Part shown: piece after piece, positions 31,503 through 39,693 of the stretch
Layout of the letters: each line of letters begins with the position of its first letter
How positions within the stretch are numbered: the first letter of the stretch is position 1
Source of the DNA: Rhodococcus erythropolis NBRC 15567
GTDB lineage: Bacteria > Actinomycetota > Actinomycetes > Mycobacteriales > Mycobacteriaceae
Direction: 5' to 3'
Assembly (NCBI RefSeq): GCF_001552595.1
Contig: NZ_BCRM01000001.1
Location: 1,302,001 to 1,366,000, forward strand
DNA length: 64,000 nucleotides
The notes under the pieces: generated by a model
Databases searched by the model: none
What the model was told of the DNA's origin: nothing
The model's input: only the letters and a program-made list of their open reading frames with translations
Made by a program: the position numbers and the translations under genes

Positions 31503-31979
31503 GTGGATGAAATCGGAGCAGATCACAGGCTTTCGGATGATGTCCTGGAGACGCTCGGGCAATTGCGTCGAGGCACGAGGAAGGCATCGGGGCGACCGTT
31601 TGCAGAACGACCGCTCGGCGGCGCCCAAATCGAACTCGTCAGGCTGCTACGGCGCAACCCGGGTCTGTCGGTGGCTGAGGCTGCCGGGCGATTGGGTGTC
31701 GCGGCAAACACGGTGTCCACCCTGGTTCGGCAGCTCGTCGACGATGGAGTGATCGAACGGGTTGCCGACGAGGCTGATCGACGCGTCGCGCGATTGGTCC
31801 TCTCGGACGAGGCGCGCGCCCGCGTCGAAGTGTGGCGTGATCGCCGGAGTGTGATTGTCGGTCAGGCATTGTCGAGTCTGACCGGAGAAGACAGGGCGAG
31901 GATCGAGGCTGCGCTACCAGCCCTGTCGCGATTGGCGAGCGCTCTGGCAGCAGCCGGATCAGAAGGTGAGGGGCAGTGA
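31503..31979 (+). CDS. MarR family transcriptional regulator
   Basis: 158 aa from GTG 31503. Winged helix-turn-helix at about 45-100: LSVAEAAGRLGVAANTVSTL is the recognition unit and ADEADRRVARLVLSDEARAR the wing. The start is supported by the operator and possible -10 element just upstream, which leave no room for a leader. First gene of a three-gene operon with the ABC ATPase (start 1 nt after the stop) and permease. MarR-exporter operons commonly respond to toxic small molecules that release the repressor. Confidence 0.9.
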   Translation: MDEIGADHRLSDDVLETLGQLRRGTRKASGRPFAERPLGGAQIELVRLLRRNPGLSVAEAAGRLGVAANTVSTLVRQLVDDGVIERVADEADRRVARLVLSDEARARVEVWRDRRSVIVGQALSSLTGEDRARIEAALPALSRLASALAAAGSEGEGQ

Positions 31980-31980
31980 G

Positions 31981-32832
31981 ATGCTGACACAGTGGTGGAA
32001 GAGCCGAGCGGCAGGTTCACCCGACCCCGGCGCACACGCGGTCGAGATCGACTCGGTTACATACAAGTTCGGCGACCACCGCGCGGTGGACAACCTGAGT
32101 CTGGTCATCAACGCGGGGGAGTGCTTCGGCCTGCTCGGTCCCAACGGTGCAGGAAAGACTACGACGATCAGATTGCTCAACACGTTACTTCCTCTGCAAG
32201 ACGGTGATATTCGGATTCTCGGTCGCTCAGTTCGTACCGAGGCGATGACCATTCGGCGCTACCTCGGGTACGTGCCACAACAGCTCTCGATCGAAAGCGC
32301 ATTGACCGCACGCGAGAACGTGACCTGGTTCGCGCGACTGTACGACGTTCCGCGGTCCGAACGACGCGAGCGCGTCGACCAGGCGCTCGAGATGGTGGAC
32401 CTGCTCGATTCAGGTGATCGTCTGGCGTCGAGTTTCTCCGGCGGTATGGTGCGACGTCTCGAACTTGCGCAGGCGCTGGTGAACCGACCGTCGTTGCTGG
32501 TACTCGACGAACCGACGGTGGGGCTGGATCCCATTGCCCGCGAATCCGTCTGGCAGCGAGTGGCGGAGATGCAGAAGCAGTACGGCATGACTGTGCTGCT
32601 GACGACGCACTACATGGAAGAAGCCGAGGAGCTGTGTGATCGTGTTGCGTTGATGCATCACGGTGAACTTCGAGCGGTGGGCGAGCCGAGCGCGTTGGCC
32701 GCCGAACTGGGGCCGGAGGCCACTCTCGAAGACGTGTTCCGTCACTACACCGGCGACGACCTCACCGGCGACAAGTCAGGAGGTCTCCGCGATGTCCGCA
32801 GTGCCCGTCGCACAGCGCGCCGCTTGGGCTGA
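31981..32832 (+). CDS. ABC transporter ATP-binding protein (drug/daunorubicin-type)
   Basis: 283 aa from ATG 31981. Walker A GPNGAGKTT, Q-loop in GYVPQQLSIE, signature SFSGGMVRRLELAQAL (SGGM instead of the usual SGGQ), Walker B LLVLDEPTVGLD, and switch His in TTHYMEEAE. The ALTARENVTWFARLYDVP and ALMHHGELRAVGEP segments mark the DrrA-like exporter branch. The MarR gene ends 1 nt before it, and the permease gene overlaps its 3' end by 41 nt, so ATPase and permease are coupled and form a half-size exporter (2+2). Confidence 0.93.
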   Translation: MLTQWWKSRAAGSPDPGAHAVEIDSVTYKFGDHRAVDNLSLVINAGECFGLLGPNGAGKTTTIRLLNTLLPLQDGDIRILGRSVRTEAMTIRRYLGYVPQQLSIESALTARENVTWFARLYDVPRSERRERVDQALEMVDLLDSGDRLASSFSGGMVRRLELAQALVNRPSLLVLDEPTVGLDPIARESVWQRVAEMQKQYGMTVLLTTHYMEEAEELCDRVALMHHGELRAVGEPSALAAELGPEATLEDVFRHYTGDDLTGDKSGGLRDVRSARRTARRLG

Positions 32833-33610
32833 TCCCACTACCAACGGTTTCGCTCGATTGCTCTCGAGAATTTACACATTCTGCCTCGTGGAAGTTCAGA
32901 AGTTGCGGCACGACCGATCTGAATTGGTCACGCGCGCAATCCAGCCGATCCTCTGGTTGGTGATCTTCGGCCAGACGTTCAGTCATATCCGAGCGATCCC
33001 GACTGGCGACGTACCGTATCTCGACTTTCTCGCGCCCGGCATCATTGCGCAGTCCGCTCTTTTTGTTGCGATCTTCTACGGAATCCAGATCATCTGGGAG
33101 CGTGACGCGGGAGTCCTCACCAAATTGATGGTCACGCCGACGCCGCGCGCAGCATTGGTGACAGGTAAGGCATTCGCCGCCGGGATCCGCGCAGTCGCCC
33201 AGGCAATGGTGGTCGTCATCGTGGCGGCGCTGTTGGGCGTGAGTATGACGTGGAACCCGCTCAAACTGCTCGGGGTCGTATTGGTCGTTGTCCTGGGTTC
33301 AGCGTTCTTTGCCTGCTTGTCGGTCGCGATCGCGGGAATCGTGCTCAAACGAGATCGATTGATGGGCATCGGGCAGGCAATCACCATGCCATTGTTCTTT
33401 GCGTCCAACGCGCTGTACCCGGTCGAACTCATGCCGACGTGGGTTCAGTGGCTCAGCCGCATCAACCCGCTGAGCTACGAGGTGTCAGCACTGCGCGGTC
33501 TACTCATCGGAATGCCGACCAACTATGTCGTCGACTTCGGCGTGCTGATCGGGGCAGCGCTGCTCGGAATCGTCACCGCCTCGGCACTATTGGGCCGCTT
33601 GACTCGCTGA
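32792..33610 (+). CDS. ABC-2 type transporter permease
   Basis: 272 aa from ATG 32792, with AGGAGG about 10 nt upstream inside the ATPase gene. Six hydrophobic segments follow a cytoplasmic N-terminus; VTRAIQPILWLVIFGQTFSH is the first. ABC-2 membrane family features include FLAPGIIAQSALFVAIFYGI, RDAGVLTKLMVTPTPR and ITMPLFFASNALYPVELMP-like sequence near TM5. With the DrrA-like ATPase it should export a lipid or drug. Its 5' end overlaps the ATPase coding region by 41 nt. Confidence 0.92.
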   Translation: MSAVPVAQRAAWADPTTNGFARLLSRIYTFCLVEVQKLRHDRSELVTRAIQPILWLVIFGQTFSHIRAIPTGDVPYLDFLAPGIIAQSALFVAIFYGIQIIWERDAGVLTKLMVTPTPRAALVTGKAFAAGIRAVAQAMVVVIVAALLGVSMTWNPLKLLGVVLVVVLGSAFFACLSVAIAGIVLKRDRLMGIGQAITMPLFFASNALYPVELMPTWVQWLSRINPLSYEVSALRGLLIGMPTNYVVDFGVLIGAALLGIVTASALLGRLTR

Positions 33611-33623
33611 TCTTCGCGCTGGA

Positions 33624-34067
33624 TCAGTCACGAGTGAACGGTGGGGCGTACGTGCTGCAATCCGGAGGTACGGCCGGGAGTCCTTCGGACGAGCGAAGTT
33701 TCTCCGCAATCGACGAGAGTAGGTCCTGCGATTCAGGGGAGAGATCGACCGCTTTCATAGCCAGAGAACGCAATTCGCTGTCGTGGAACTCTTCGACAAC
33801 CGAACGGTCTTCTTCCGGAATCAGTTCGGGATCTTGGCGAGGCGTCGGGCCGAAGAAGTACTCTGCTGCTACGCCGAAGTAATCGGCCAATGCCAAAACG
33901 ACTTGCTCTGACGGATTTGTGCGCACACCGCTCCGGAGCTGAGAGAGGTACGGTGTCGAAATCTTGCATCCGCGTTGTGAAAGGGCTTCCACAACTTGTG
34001 CGTTGGTGAGTCTCGGTGCTGTGGCCGGGTACAAGGCGTTCAAGCGGTCCTTGAATGAATCGGTCAC
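33624..34067 (-). CDS. EspR-like XRE-family DNA-binding protein
   Basis: 147 aa from GTG 34067, with GGGAGGA upstream. The N-terminal half matches my recollection of mycobacterial EspR (Rv3849): RLNALYP, then NAQVVEALSQRGCKISTPYL and SQLRSGVRTNPSEQVVLALA, a helix-turn-helix in which the YLSQLRSG(N/V)RTNPS stretch is nearly identical. The C-terminal helices (about 85-130) would be the dimerisation part. EspR is a nucleoid-associated regulator of secretion and cell-wall genes. The gene lacks nearby ESX genes. An inverted repeat GTGAC-CCAGC-GTCAC sits 16 nt before the start, a possible autoregulatory site. Upstream lie about 0.86 kb with no gene I can recognise. Confidence 0.85.
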   Translation of the reverse strand: MTDSFKDRLNALYPATAPRLTNAQVVEALSQRGCKISTPYLSQLRSGVRTNPSEQVVLALADYFGVAAEYFFGPTPRQDPELIPEEDRSVVEEFHDSELRSLAMKAVDLSPESQDLLSSIAEKLRSSEGLPAVPPDCSTYAPPFTRD

Positions 34068-34083
34068 AATTCCTCCCTCGAGC

Positions 34084-34098
34084 GTGACCCAGCGTCAC
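34084..34098. promoter_or_regulatory. Inverted repeat upstream of EspR-like gene
   Basis: GTGAC-CCAGC-GTCAC, 16 nt before the GTG start at 34067. A possible autoregulatory operator; the AT-richer stretch with TAGTAGAC beyond it may be the promoter. Confidence 0.45.
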
Positions 34099-34959
34099 AG
34101 CTACTTCGCAGTTTTCACATAGTAGACGACACGGTTATTCCGGACTCCGGTCGAAAGTCCTTTCACCTGCGGATATTTGGCGCGGAGAGATTCCAAAGAC
34201 TTTGTAAAGTATGTGATTTACGCCGCGTACTGACCGTTCGTTTTGCCAACGGGCGTGCGGGTGGCGTATAAGCAAAATGTCAGTGGTTACGCCGTTGCGC
34301 TGCAGGTTCTTTCGGCCGGTCCTATGTAGCTGCGTCGATGCATCGTGGCCCTGTCTGTAACGTGCGAGCGCTGCCGCCGGGCGCCGGACGTCACTCTCTC
34401 CGGCGGTTGGCGCGCCGCGTGTTCGGAACTCTTTCTCGGTGCTCTGCTCGACGCTCGCGCGTAGTGATGGGCGCGTATTTTTCTCGGCAGTCGAGAGTGA
34501 GCGGGCAGGTGTGTCGACCTGTCGAAAGTGGCGCGCGTCGAAAGCGGCCGATTGGTATGTCATCGACGTTGGAACACAGTGCTTCTCGTCAGTCGCCGCT
34601 ATCTCCTGCGGTGAAATCAGCGTCGCCCGGACGTGTTTTGCGGCAGACCGAGCTCGAGGCGCAGCGTCTCGGCACGACATGTCGAGCGTCGCCTCTGCGT
34701 CTTTCGGATCGGAATAGCCCGCTGCGCCGGTAGTAGTCGACGTCCGTCGACATCGGGTGCGTGTCAGGACCCTTCGAAGGACTACGCGGCTTGCACAGGG
34801 AGGGCGGCAATTCTGTCGCACAGATCTACCATCAGCCCCTGCCGTGCGCTGCTCCTCCTGCAGGATGCGTGCCTCGGCCTCGGAAGCGGCTTATGGCACG
34901 GGGCTTGCTGACCGGCGCATACTGGTTACAACGCGGTGTGTTCGAAGGGCAGGACTGAC
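34099..34959. other. 860-nt region without a recognisable gene
   Basis: Open frames here on both strands give Arg/Ser-rich translations without codon-position GC bias or any recognisable motif. Composition stays GC-rich. No tRNA, terminator with T-tract or long repeat was seen. It could hold a small RNA, a decayed gene, or long regulatory DNA for the EspR-like gene and the ApbE-like gene (ribosome binding site AAGGGCAGGA just before 34960). Confidence 0.5.
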
Positions 34960-35772
34960 ATGGTCAGTGTCGAGAAGTGGGCGATGTGGGATTCCGCCGT
35001 GGAGGTGGATGTCACCGAAGGCGCTGCGCTGCCCACTGCACACGCGTTGATCGCAGCTGCCATCGACGAGACCGAGGCGGTGTGCGACCTTCGCCGGGGC
35101 GACGCCGAGATTCACGCCGTCAACCTCGCTCAGGGAACTCCGGTCAAAGTGACTCGGCGTATGTCTGCTCTCTTGCGGTCGGCGCTGTGGGCGGCCCGTA
35201 TGACCGGCGGCGCAGTCAATCCGCTTGCCGACAACTACTCCGAGGACGAGTCCATCCCTCCGGTCCACCCGACCCCGACGTTCGAGGACGTACAGCTCGA
35301 CGGCGACGTGGTGTACGCGCCCTGGGGTGCGTCGTTCGACATTACCGGAGTTGCCAAGGCAGACACCGTCGATCGCGCCGCGCAGATCGTGGCTGCCGAA
35401 CTGCAATGTGGTGTTGCCGTACGGATCGGCGACGTGATCGCCACGGCCGGCCATGCACCGGCCGGTGGCTGGCAGATTCCGGTGCCGGGCAGCGAGGAAG
35501 TCGAACTGATCAACGGAACCGCGATGGCGACGGCGCGGGCGGTAGAGCTGCCCTCCTGGGAGCCGAACCAGGAGCGTCCCTCCACGGAATGGGCGCAAGT
35601 CTCGGTGATAGCGGACGACGCGGTGTGGGCGTACGCAGCGAGCGAAGCAGCGTTGATCCGGGGTATCAGCGCCATCAAATGGGTTGAACAGCAAGAGCTT
35701 CGCGCTCGGCTCGTCGACCGATCCGGACGTGTGTACGCGACGGAGAGTTGGTTCGGCCCTGCTGCCGCGTGA
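34960..35772 (+). CDS. ApbE-like FAD:protein FMN transferase (short form)
   Basis: 270 aa from ATG 34960. ApbE proteins attach FMN to a Ser/Thr of flavoproteins, or bind FAD. Recognised by MWDSAVEVDV (near the usual MGT/S start), AIDETEAVCDLRRGDAEIHAVN, SALWAARMTGGAVNPL (the TxGxFdP-like block) and FDITGVAKADTVDRAAQIV (the DLGGIAKGYAVD block). The C-terminal part (NGTAMATARAVELPSW ... WAYAASEAALIRGI) covers the Mg/FAD region. It is shorter than typical ApbE (about 330) and lacks an obvious lipoprotein signal, so it is probably cytoplasmic and may be divergent. It ends 1 nt before the convergent pgi stop. Confidence 0.75.
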   Translation: MVSVEKWAMWDSAVEVDVTEGAALPTAHALIAAAIDETEAVCDLRRGDAEIHAVNLAQGTPVKVTRRMSALLRSALWAARMTGGAVNPLADNYSEDESIPPVHPTPTFEDVQLDGDVVYAPWGASFDITGVAKADTVDRAAQIVAAELQCGVAVRIGDVIATAGHAPAGGWQIPVPGSEEVELINGTAMATARAVELPSWEPNQERPSTEWAQVSVIADDAVWAYAASEAALIRGISAIKWVEQQELRARLVDRSGRVYATESWFGPAAA

Positions 35773-35773
35773 A

Positions 35774-37429
35774 TCAGGCCCGTCCGCGCTCCTTGCGGTA
35801 CCAGTGCACGAGTGCGTCGGTGGACGTGTCGCCGAGGTCGCCGGGTGCCTCTTCGGAGGAGAGTGCAGGTCCCAGTTCCAGTGCCTGCGTCTTGCCGAGT
35901 TCGACGCCCCACTGATCGAACGGATTGACACCCCACACAGCACCTTCGACGAATACCTGGTGCTCGTAGAGTGCGATCAACTGACCGACGACCGAGGGCG
36001 TCAATTCCTTGGCCAGGATGGTGCTCGAAGGCCGGTTGCCTGGCATCACCTTGTGCGGCACCAACTCCGGGGCCGTGCCCTCTGAAGCGATTTCTTCGGC
36101 AGTCTTGCCGAAGGCGAGAACCTTTGTCTGAGCGAAGAAGTTACTCATGAGCAGATCGTGCATGGATCCGGTGCCGTCCGCCGTCGGCAGATCGTCGGTG
36201 GATTCCGCGAAGCCGATGAAATCGGCGGGCACGAGCCACGTGCCCTGATGCAGGAGCTGATAGAACGCGTGTTGGCCGTTGGTTCCCGGCTCGCCCCAGA
36301 AGATTTCACCGGTGGACGTGGTCACCGGTGAGCCGTCGGCGCGAACCGACTTGCCGTTGGACTCCATGGTCAGCTGCTGCAGGTACGCGGGAAAGCGCAA
36401 CAGGTCGTTCGAGTAGGGCAGCACTGCGCGGGACTGAGCGCCGAAGAAGTTGGAGTACCAGAGCCCGATGAGCCCGAGGAGAACCGGCGCGTTCTGCTCG
36501 AGCGGTTGGTTTCGGAAGTGCGTGTCGATCTGGTGGAAACCGTCGAGGAATTCGGCAAAACGAACGGGTCCGACGGCGCACATGACCGACAGTCCGATCG
36601 CCGAGTCGACGGAGTAGCGCCCGCCGACCCAATCCCAGAATCCGAACATGTTCGCGGTGTCGATGCCGAACTCCGCCACGCGATCACCATGGGTGGAGAC
36701 TGCGACGAAATGCTTGGCTACGGCCGAGACGTCTTCGCTGCCCAGACCGGCGAACAGCCAACGCTTTGCCGCCGTCGCGTTGGTGAGCGTCTCGAGGGTG
36801 GAAAACGTCTTGGACGCGACGATGAAGAGCGTCGTCTCCGGATCGAGGTCGTCGAGCTGCCCGACCAGGTCGACCGGGTCGATGTTGGAGACGAACCGAA
36901 CGCTGATCCCGGCGTCCGCGTAGTGCCGTAGCGCGCGATAGACCATCACGGGCCCGAGGTCGGAACCGCCGATGCCGATGTTGACGATGGTGCGGATGCG
37001 CTTGCCGGTGGCGCCCGTCCACTCGCCACTGCGCACCCGATCCGCGAAAGCGCCCATCGCGTCCAGAACTTCGTGAACGTCCGCGACGACGTCCTGACCG
37101 TCGACGGTCAGAGCAGAATCCTTCGGCAGACGCAGTGCTGTGTGCAGCACGGCTCGGTCTTCCGAGCTGTTGATGTGATCGCCCGCGAACATCGCGTCGC
37201 GTCGTGCCTCGACGCCGGCCTCGCGGGCCAGCTCGACGAGTAGCGCGAGAGTCTCGCGGCTGACGCGATGCTTGCTGTAGTCGATGTGAAGATCACCGGC
37301 GTCGATCGTCAGCTCTCGCCCGCGGGCTGGATCGTCCTGGAAGAGTTCTCGCAGGTGAACGCCTTCGATGTCGGCGTAATGAGCGCGCAGTTTCTGCCAG
37401 GCTGAGGTTCCGGTGATGTCAGTGCTCAC
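35774..37429 (-). CDS. pgi: Glucose-6-phosphate isomerase
   Basis: 551 aa from GTG 37429; ATG 37435 two codons earlier is an alternative. It interconverts glucose-6-phosphate and fructose-6-phosphate. Signatures include [20 protein letters not shown] (about 150-170), [17 protein letters not shown], the PGI signature 1 [33 protein letters not shown] with catalytic Glu and His, and the C-terminal signature [16 protein letters not shown] with catalytic Lys. Length is as expected. Corresponds to the position of Rv0946c in M. tuberculosis (recalled). TAAAGT lies 8 nt upstream of the GTG. Confidence 0.96.
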   Translation of the reverse strand: MSTDITGTSAWQKLRAHYADIEGVHLRELFQDDPARGRELTIDAGDLHIDYSKHRVSRETLALLVELAREAGVEARRDAMFAGDHINSSEDRAVLHTALRLPKDSALTVDGQDVVADVHEVLDAMGAFADRVRSGEWTGATGKRIRTIVNIGIGGSDLGPVMVYRALRHYADAGISVRFVSNIDPVDLVGQLDDLDPETTLFIVASKTFSTLETLTNATAAKRWLFAGLGSEDVSAVAKHFVAVSTHGDRVAEFGIDTANMFGFWDWVGGRYSVDSAIGLSVMCAVGPVRFAEFLDGFHQIDTHFRNQPLEQNAPVLLGLIGLWYSNFFGAQSRAVLPYSNDLLRFPAYLQQLTMESNGKSVRADGSPVTTSTGEIFWGEPGTNGQHAFYQLLHQGTWLVPADFIGFAESTDDLPTADGTGSMHDLLMSNFFAQTKVLAFGKTAEEIASEGTAPELVPHKVMPGNRPSSTILAKELTPSVVGQLIALYEHQVFVEGAVWGVNPFDQWGVELGKTQALELGPALSSEEAPGDLGDTSTDALVHWYRKERGRA

Positions 37430-37512
37430 GATCATCGACTTTAGTGGCACAAGCTGGAAACTTCCGCGTGAGTCTCGCTGGCGGGCAGACGGACGCGGCT
37501 CCGACGAGCATC

Positions 37513-38976
37513 ATGGAACCCATGGACACATTCGAATTCATTCGATCAGTTCCCACCCAGTTGTTCGTCGGCGGCCGGTTCGTGCCCGCGGAGAACAACG
37601 CGACCTTCCCGGTGGCGGATCCGGCGACCGGAAAATCGTTGACCGACGTCGCCGATGCGAGCCCCGCGGACGCGCTGCGCGCTCTCGACGAAGCCGTGGC
37701 CGTCTCGTCGAAGTGGGCGAGCACACCTGCGCGCGAGCGTGGTGAAATTCTGCGAGCCGTCTTCGAGAAGATCACCGAGCGCGCCGAGGACGTGGCGCTG
37801 CTGATGACCCTCGAAATGGGCAAGGCACTCGCCGAGAGCCGTGCCGAGGTCAAATACGGCGCCGAGTTCTTCCGGTGGTTCAGCGAGGAGGCCGTTCGCA
37901 TCGGCGGGCGCTACACGCCGGCGCCGGCGGGCAACGGCCGGATCCTTGTCACCAAGGCGCCGGTCGGACCGTGTCTGGCCATCACTCCCTGGAATTTTCC
38001 GTTGGCGATGGGCACCCGCAAGATCGGACCGGCGTTGGCCGCCGGCTGCACGATCATCGTCAAGCCCGCCTCGGAGACCCCGTTGACGATGCTGCTGCTC
38101 GCTCAACTCATGGCCGAAGCAGGGCTGCCCGACGGAGTCCTCTCGGTGTTGCCGACATCGAAATCCGGTGAAGTGACCGGCCCTCTCATCGACGACCCTC
38201 GACTGCGCAAGCTCACCTTCACCGGGTCCACCGGCGTCGGCAAGATGCTGGTGGAGAAGTCCGCGAAGCGATTGCTCCGCACGTCGATGGAATTGGGTGG
38301 CAATGCGCCCTTCGTCGTGTTCGACGACGCGGACGTCGACAAGGCAGTCGAGGGTGCGGTACTGGCCAAGCTTCGCAACGGAGGCGAAGCCTGCACCGCC
38401 GCCAACCGGTTCCATGTCGCCAACGCCGTGCGTGAGGAGTTCACGACCAAGCTGACCGAGAAGATGGCGGCGTTCACGATGGGACCGGGTACCGACCCGG
38501 AGACGAAGCTCGGCCCGCTGATCAACCAGAACCAGCTCGACACGGTCGCAGAGTTGGTTGCAGATGCGGTGGATGCCGGGGCGAAGGTTCGACTGGGCGG
38601 TAAAGCGCCAGGTGGTGAGGGGTACTTCTATCCGGCCACCGTGTTGGCCGACGTTCCGGCGAGCGCGCGGATACTGAAGGAAGAGGTGTTCGGACCCGTT
38701 GCCGCGATCACCGGCTTCGACACCGAAGCCGAAGGCATCGCGGCCGCCAACGACACCGAGTTCGGATTGGCTGCGTACATCTTCACGAGGGATCTCGACC
38801 GTGCGCTTCGGGTCTCCGATGCACTGGAATCAGGAATGATCGGCGTCAACCGAGGAGTGATCTCGGACGCGGCAGCGCCGTTCGGCGGTGTGAAGGAATC
38901 CGGATTCGGCCGCGAGGGCGGGACCGAGGGGATCGAGGAATACCTGAACACGAAGTACATCGCGCTCGAGAACTGA
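37513..38976 (+). CDS. gabD: NAD(P)-dependent succinate semialdehyde dehydrogenase
   Basis: 487 aa from ATG 37513 (ATG 37522 possible). Aldehyde dehydrogenase superfamily with GPCLAITPWNFPLAMGTRKI, catalytic Glu in MELGGNAPFVVF, catalytic Cys in NGGEACTAANRFHV, and EEVFGPVAAITGFDTEAEGI. The ending GVNRGVISDAAAPFGGVKES and GFGREGGTEGIEEYLNTKYI is typical of the GabD class, which oxidises succinate semialdehyde to succinate. Actinobacteria lacking 2-oxoglutarate dehydrogenase activity use this route into the TCA cycle, and sucCD lie 7 kb away. Other short aldehydes are possible substrates. It is divergent from pgi and is followed by a strong bidirectional hairpin. Confidence 0.88.
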   Translation: MEPMDTFEFIRSVPTQLFVGGRFVPAENNATFPVADPATGKSLTDVADASPADALRALDEAVAVSSKWASTPARERGEILRAVFEKITERAEDVALLMTLEMGKALAESRAEVKYGAEFFRWFSEEAVRIGGRYTPAPAGNGRILVTKAPVGPCLAITPWNFPLAMGTRKIGPALAAGCTIIVKPASETPLTMLLLAQLMAEAGLPDGVLSVLPTSKSGEVTGPLIDDPRLRKLTFTGSTGVGKMLVEKSAKRLLRTSMELGGNAPFVVFDDADVDKAVEGAVLAKLRNGGEACTAANRFHVANAVREEFTTKLTEKMAAFTMGPGTDPETKLGPLINQNQLDTVAELVADAVDAGAKVRLGGKAPGGEGYFYPATVLADVPASARILKEEVFGPVAAITGFDTEAEGIAAANDTEFGLAAYIFTRDLDRALRVSDALESGMIGVNRGVISDAAAPFGGVKESGFGREGGTEGIEEYLNTKYIALEN

Positions 38977-38984
38977 TACACACA

Positions 38985-39031
38985 CGAACGGCTACATCGG
39001 GACTGCCAGAGGCATCCGATGTAGCCGTTCG
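38985..39031. terminator. Bidirectional hairpin between convergent genes
   Basis: Perfect 16-bp stem (38985-39000 with 39016-39031), loop of 15 nt, between the gabD-like stop and the chorismate mutase stop. No clear T-tract on either side. Confidence 0.75.
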
Positions 39032-39050
39032 CAAGTGATCTGGGTGTGCG

Positions 39051-39377
39051 CTAGTGGCCCAGGCGTCCGCGGCCCAGGCGCAGGAGCAGCATCGCGAGGG
39101 TGTGGCCTTCCTGGCCCAGCTCGTTGAACCGTTCGAGGACCTTCATCTCTCGGCTGTGCACCAGACGCGGACCACCCGATGCCATCCGGGTACGGCCGAT
39201 GATCTGGGAGACCTCGGAGCGGCGTTTGATGGCCGCGAGGATCTCGGCGTCGAGACGGTCGATTTCTTTCCGTAGTTCGTCGATCTCCGCCTCACTCTGG
39301 GGGATCTCGACGTCTGTCGGAGCAGTATTTACAGTATTTACAGTATTTCCATTGGGGGCTGCAGCCTGGGTGCTCAT
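39051..39377 (-). CDS. Chorismate mutase, AroQ class
   Basis: 108 aa. Converts chorismate to prephenate for Phe/Tyr synthesis. The helical AroQ fold is shown by EIDELRKEIDRLDAEILAAI, KRRSEVSQIIGRTRM and RLVHSREMKVLERFNELG, carrying the conserved Arg and Lys ligands. Same place in the gene order as M. tuberculosis Rv0948c (recalled), whose product works with DAHP synthase. The N-terminal 20 residues are a low-complexity tail (NTVNTVNT) encoded by a 9-bp tandem repeat. Start ATG 39377 follows GGAAGAGGAG. Divergent from pcrA with a 316-nt gap. Confidence 0.92.
   Translation of the reverse strand: MSTQAAAPNGNTVNTVNTAPTDVEIPQSEAEIDELRKEIDRLDAEILAAIKRRSEVSQIIGRTRMASGGPRLVHSREMKVLERFNELGQEGHTLAMLLLRLGRGRLGH
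39322..39348. repeat. 9-bp tandem repeat in chorismate mutase N-terminus
   Basis: Three units of (a/g)cagtattt in a row, encoding the Asn-Thr-Val repeat ahead of the folded domain. AT-rich compared with surroundings; the copy number may vary between strains. Confidence 0.7.
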
Positions 39378-39693
39378 TGCTATTCGTCTCCTCTTCCTAC
39401 TGCGTGGATCGTGGTCTCGGCTCGGGTCGTTACCGATCCAGGCACACTGACGAAAATGCCCCGGATCCGATTCGGACCAGGGGCGGGTGAGCTGTTCAGA
39501 TCACGTGCACCGAGGTCCGGGGCACGTAAAGTAACGCCACAGCGGGCCGACGGGGTCGGCCGTGTTGTCGCGAACGGAAATGCTGAACATAGCGTCCAGT
39601 TTGCCATGCTCGACACAGGTAATCCAAGTGCCTCTACCAGCAGGTGGACGCACTGACGACCGTGTCGGTGGACGCCGGTACCGTGGACAGGCG
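39378..39693. other. Divergent intergenic region, chorismate mutase / pcrA
   Basis: 316 nt with no credible gene. Contains an imperfect hairpin at 39458-39484 (GCCCC/GGGGC with TCCG/CGGA inside) and another GC-rich inverted segment around 39503-39528 (CGTGC/GCACG). TACCGT at 39679-39684 lies 9 nt before the pcrA ATG and may be its -10. No SOS-box-like palindrome was recognised. Confidence 0.45.

Noticed and set aside
34135..34821. 228-codon open frame on the minus strand
   Set aside because: Arg/Ser/Thr-rich, no family motif, no codon-position GC bias and no ribosome binding site; looks like chance openness in GC-rich DNA.
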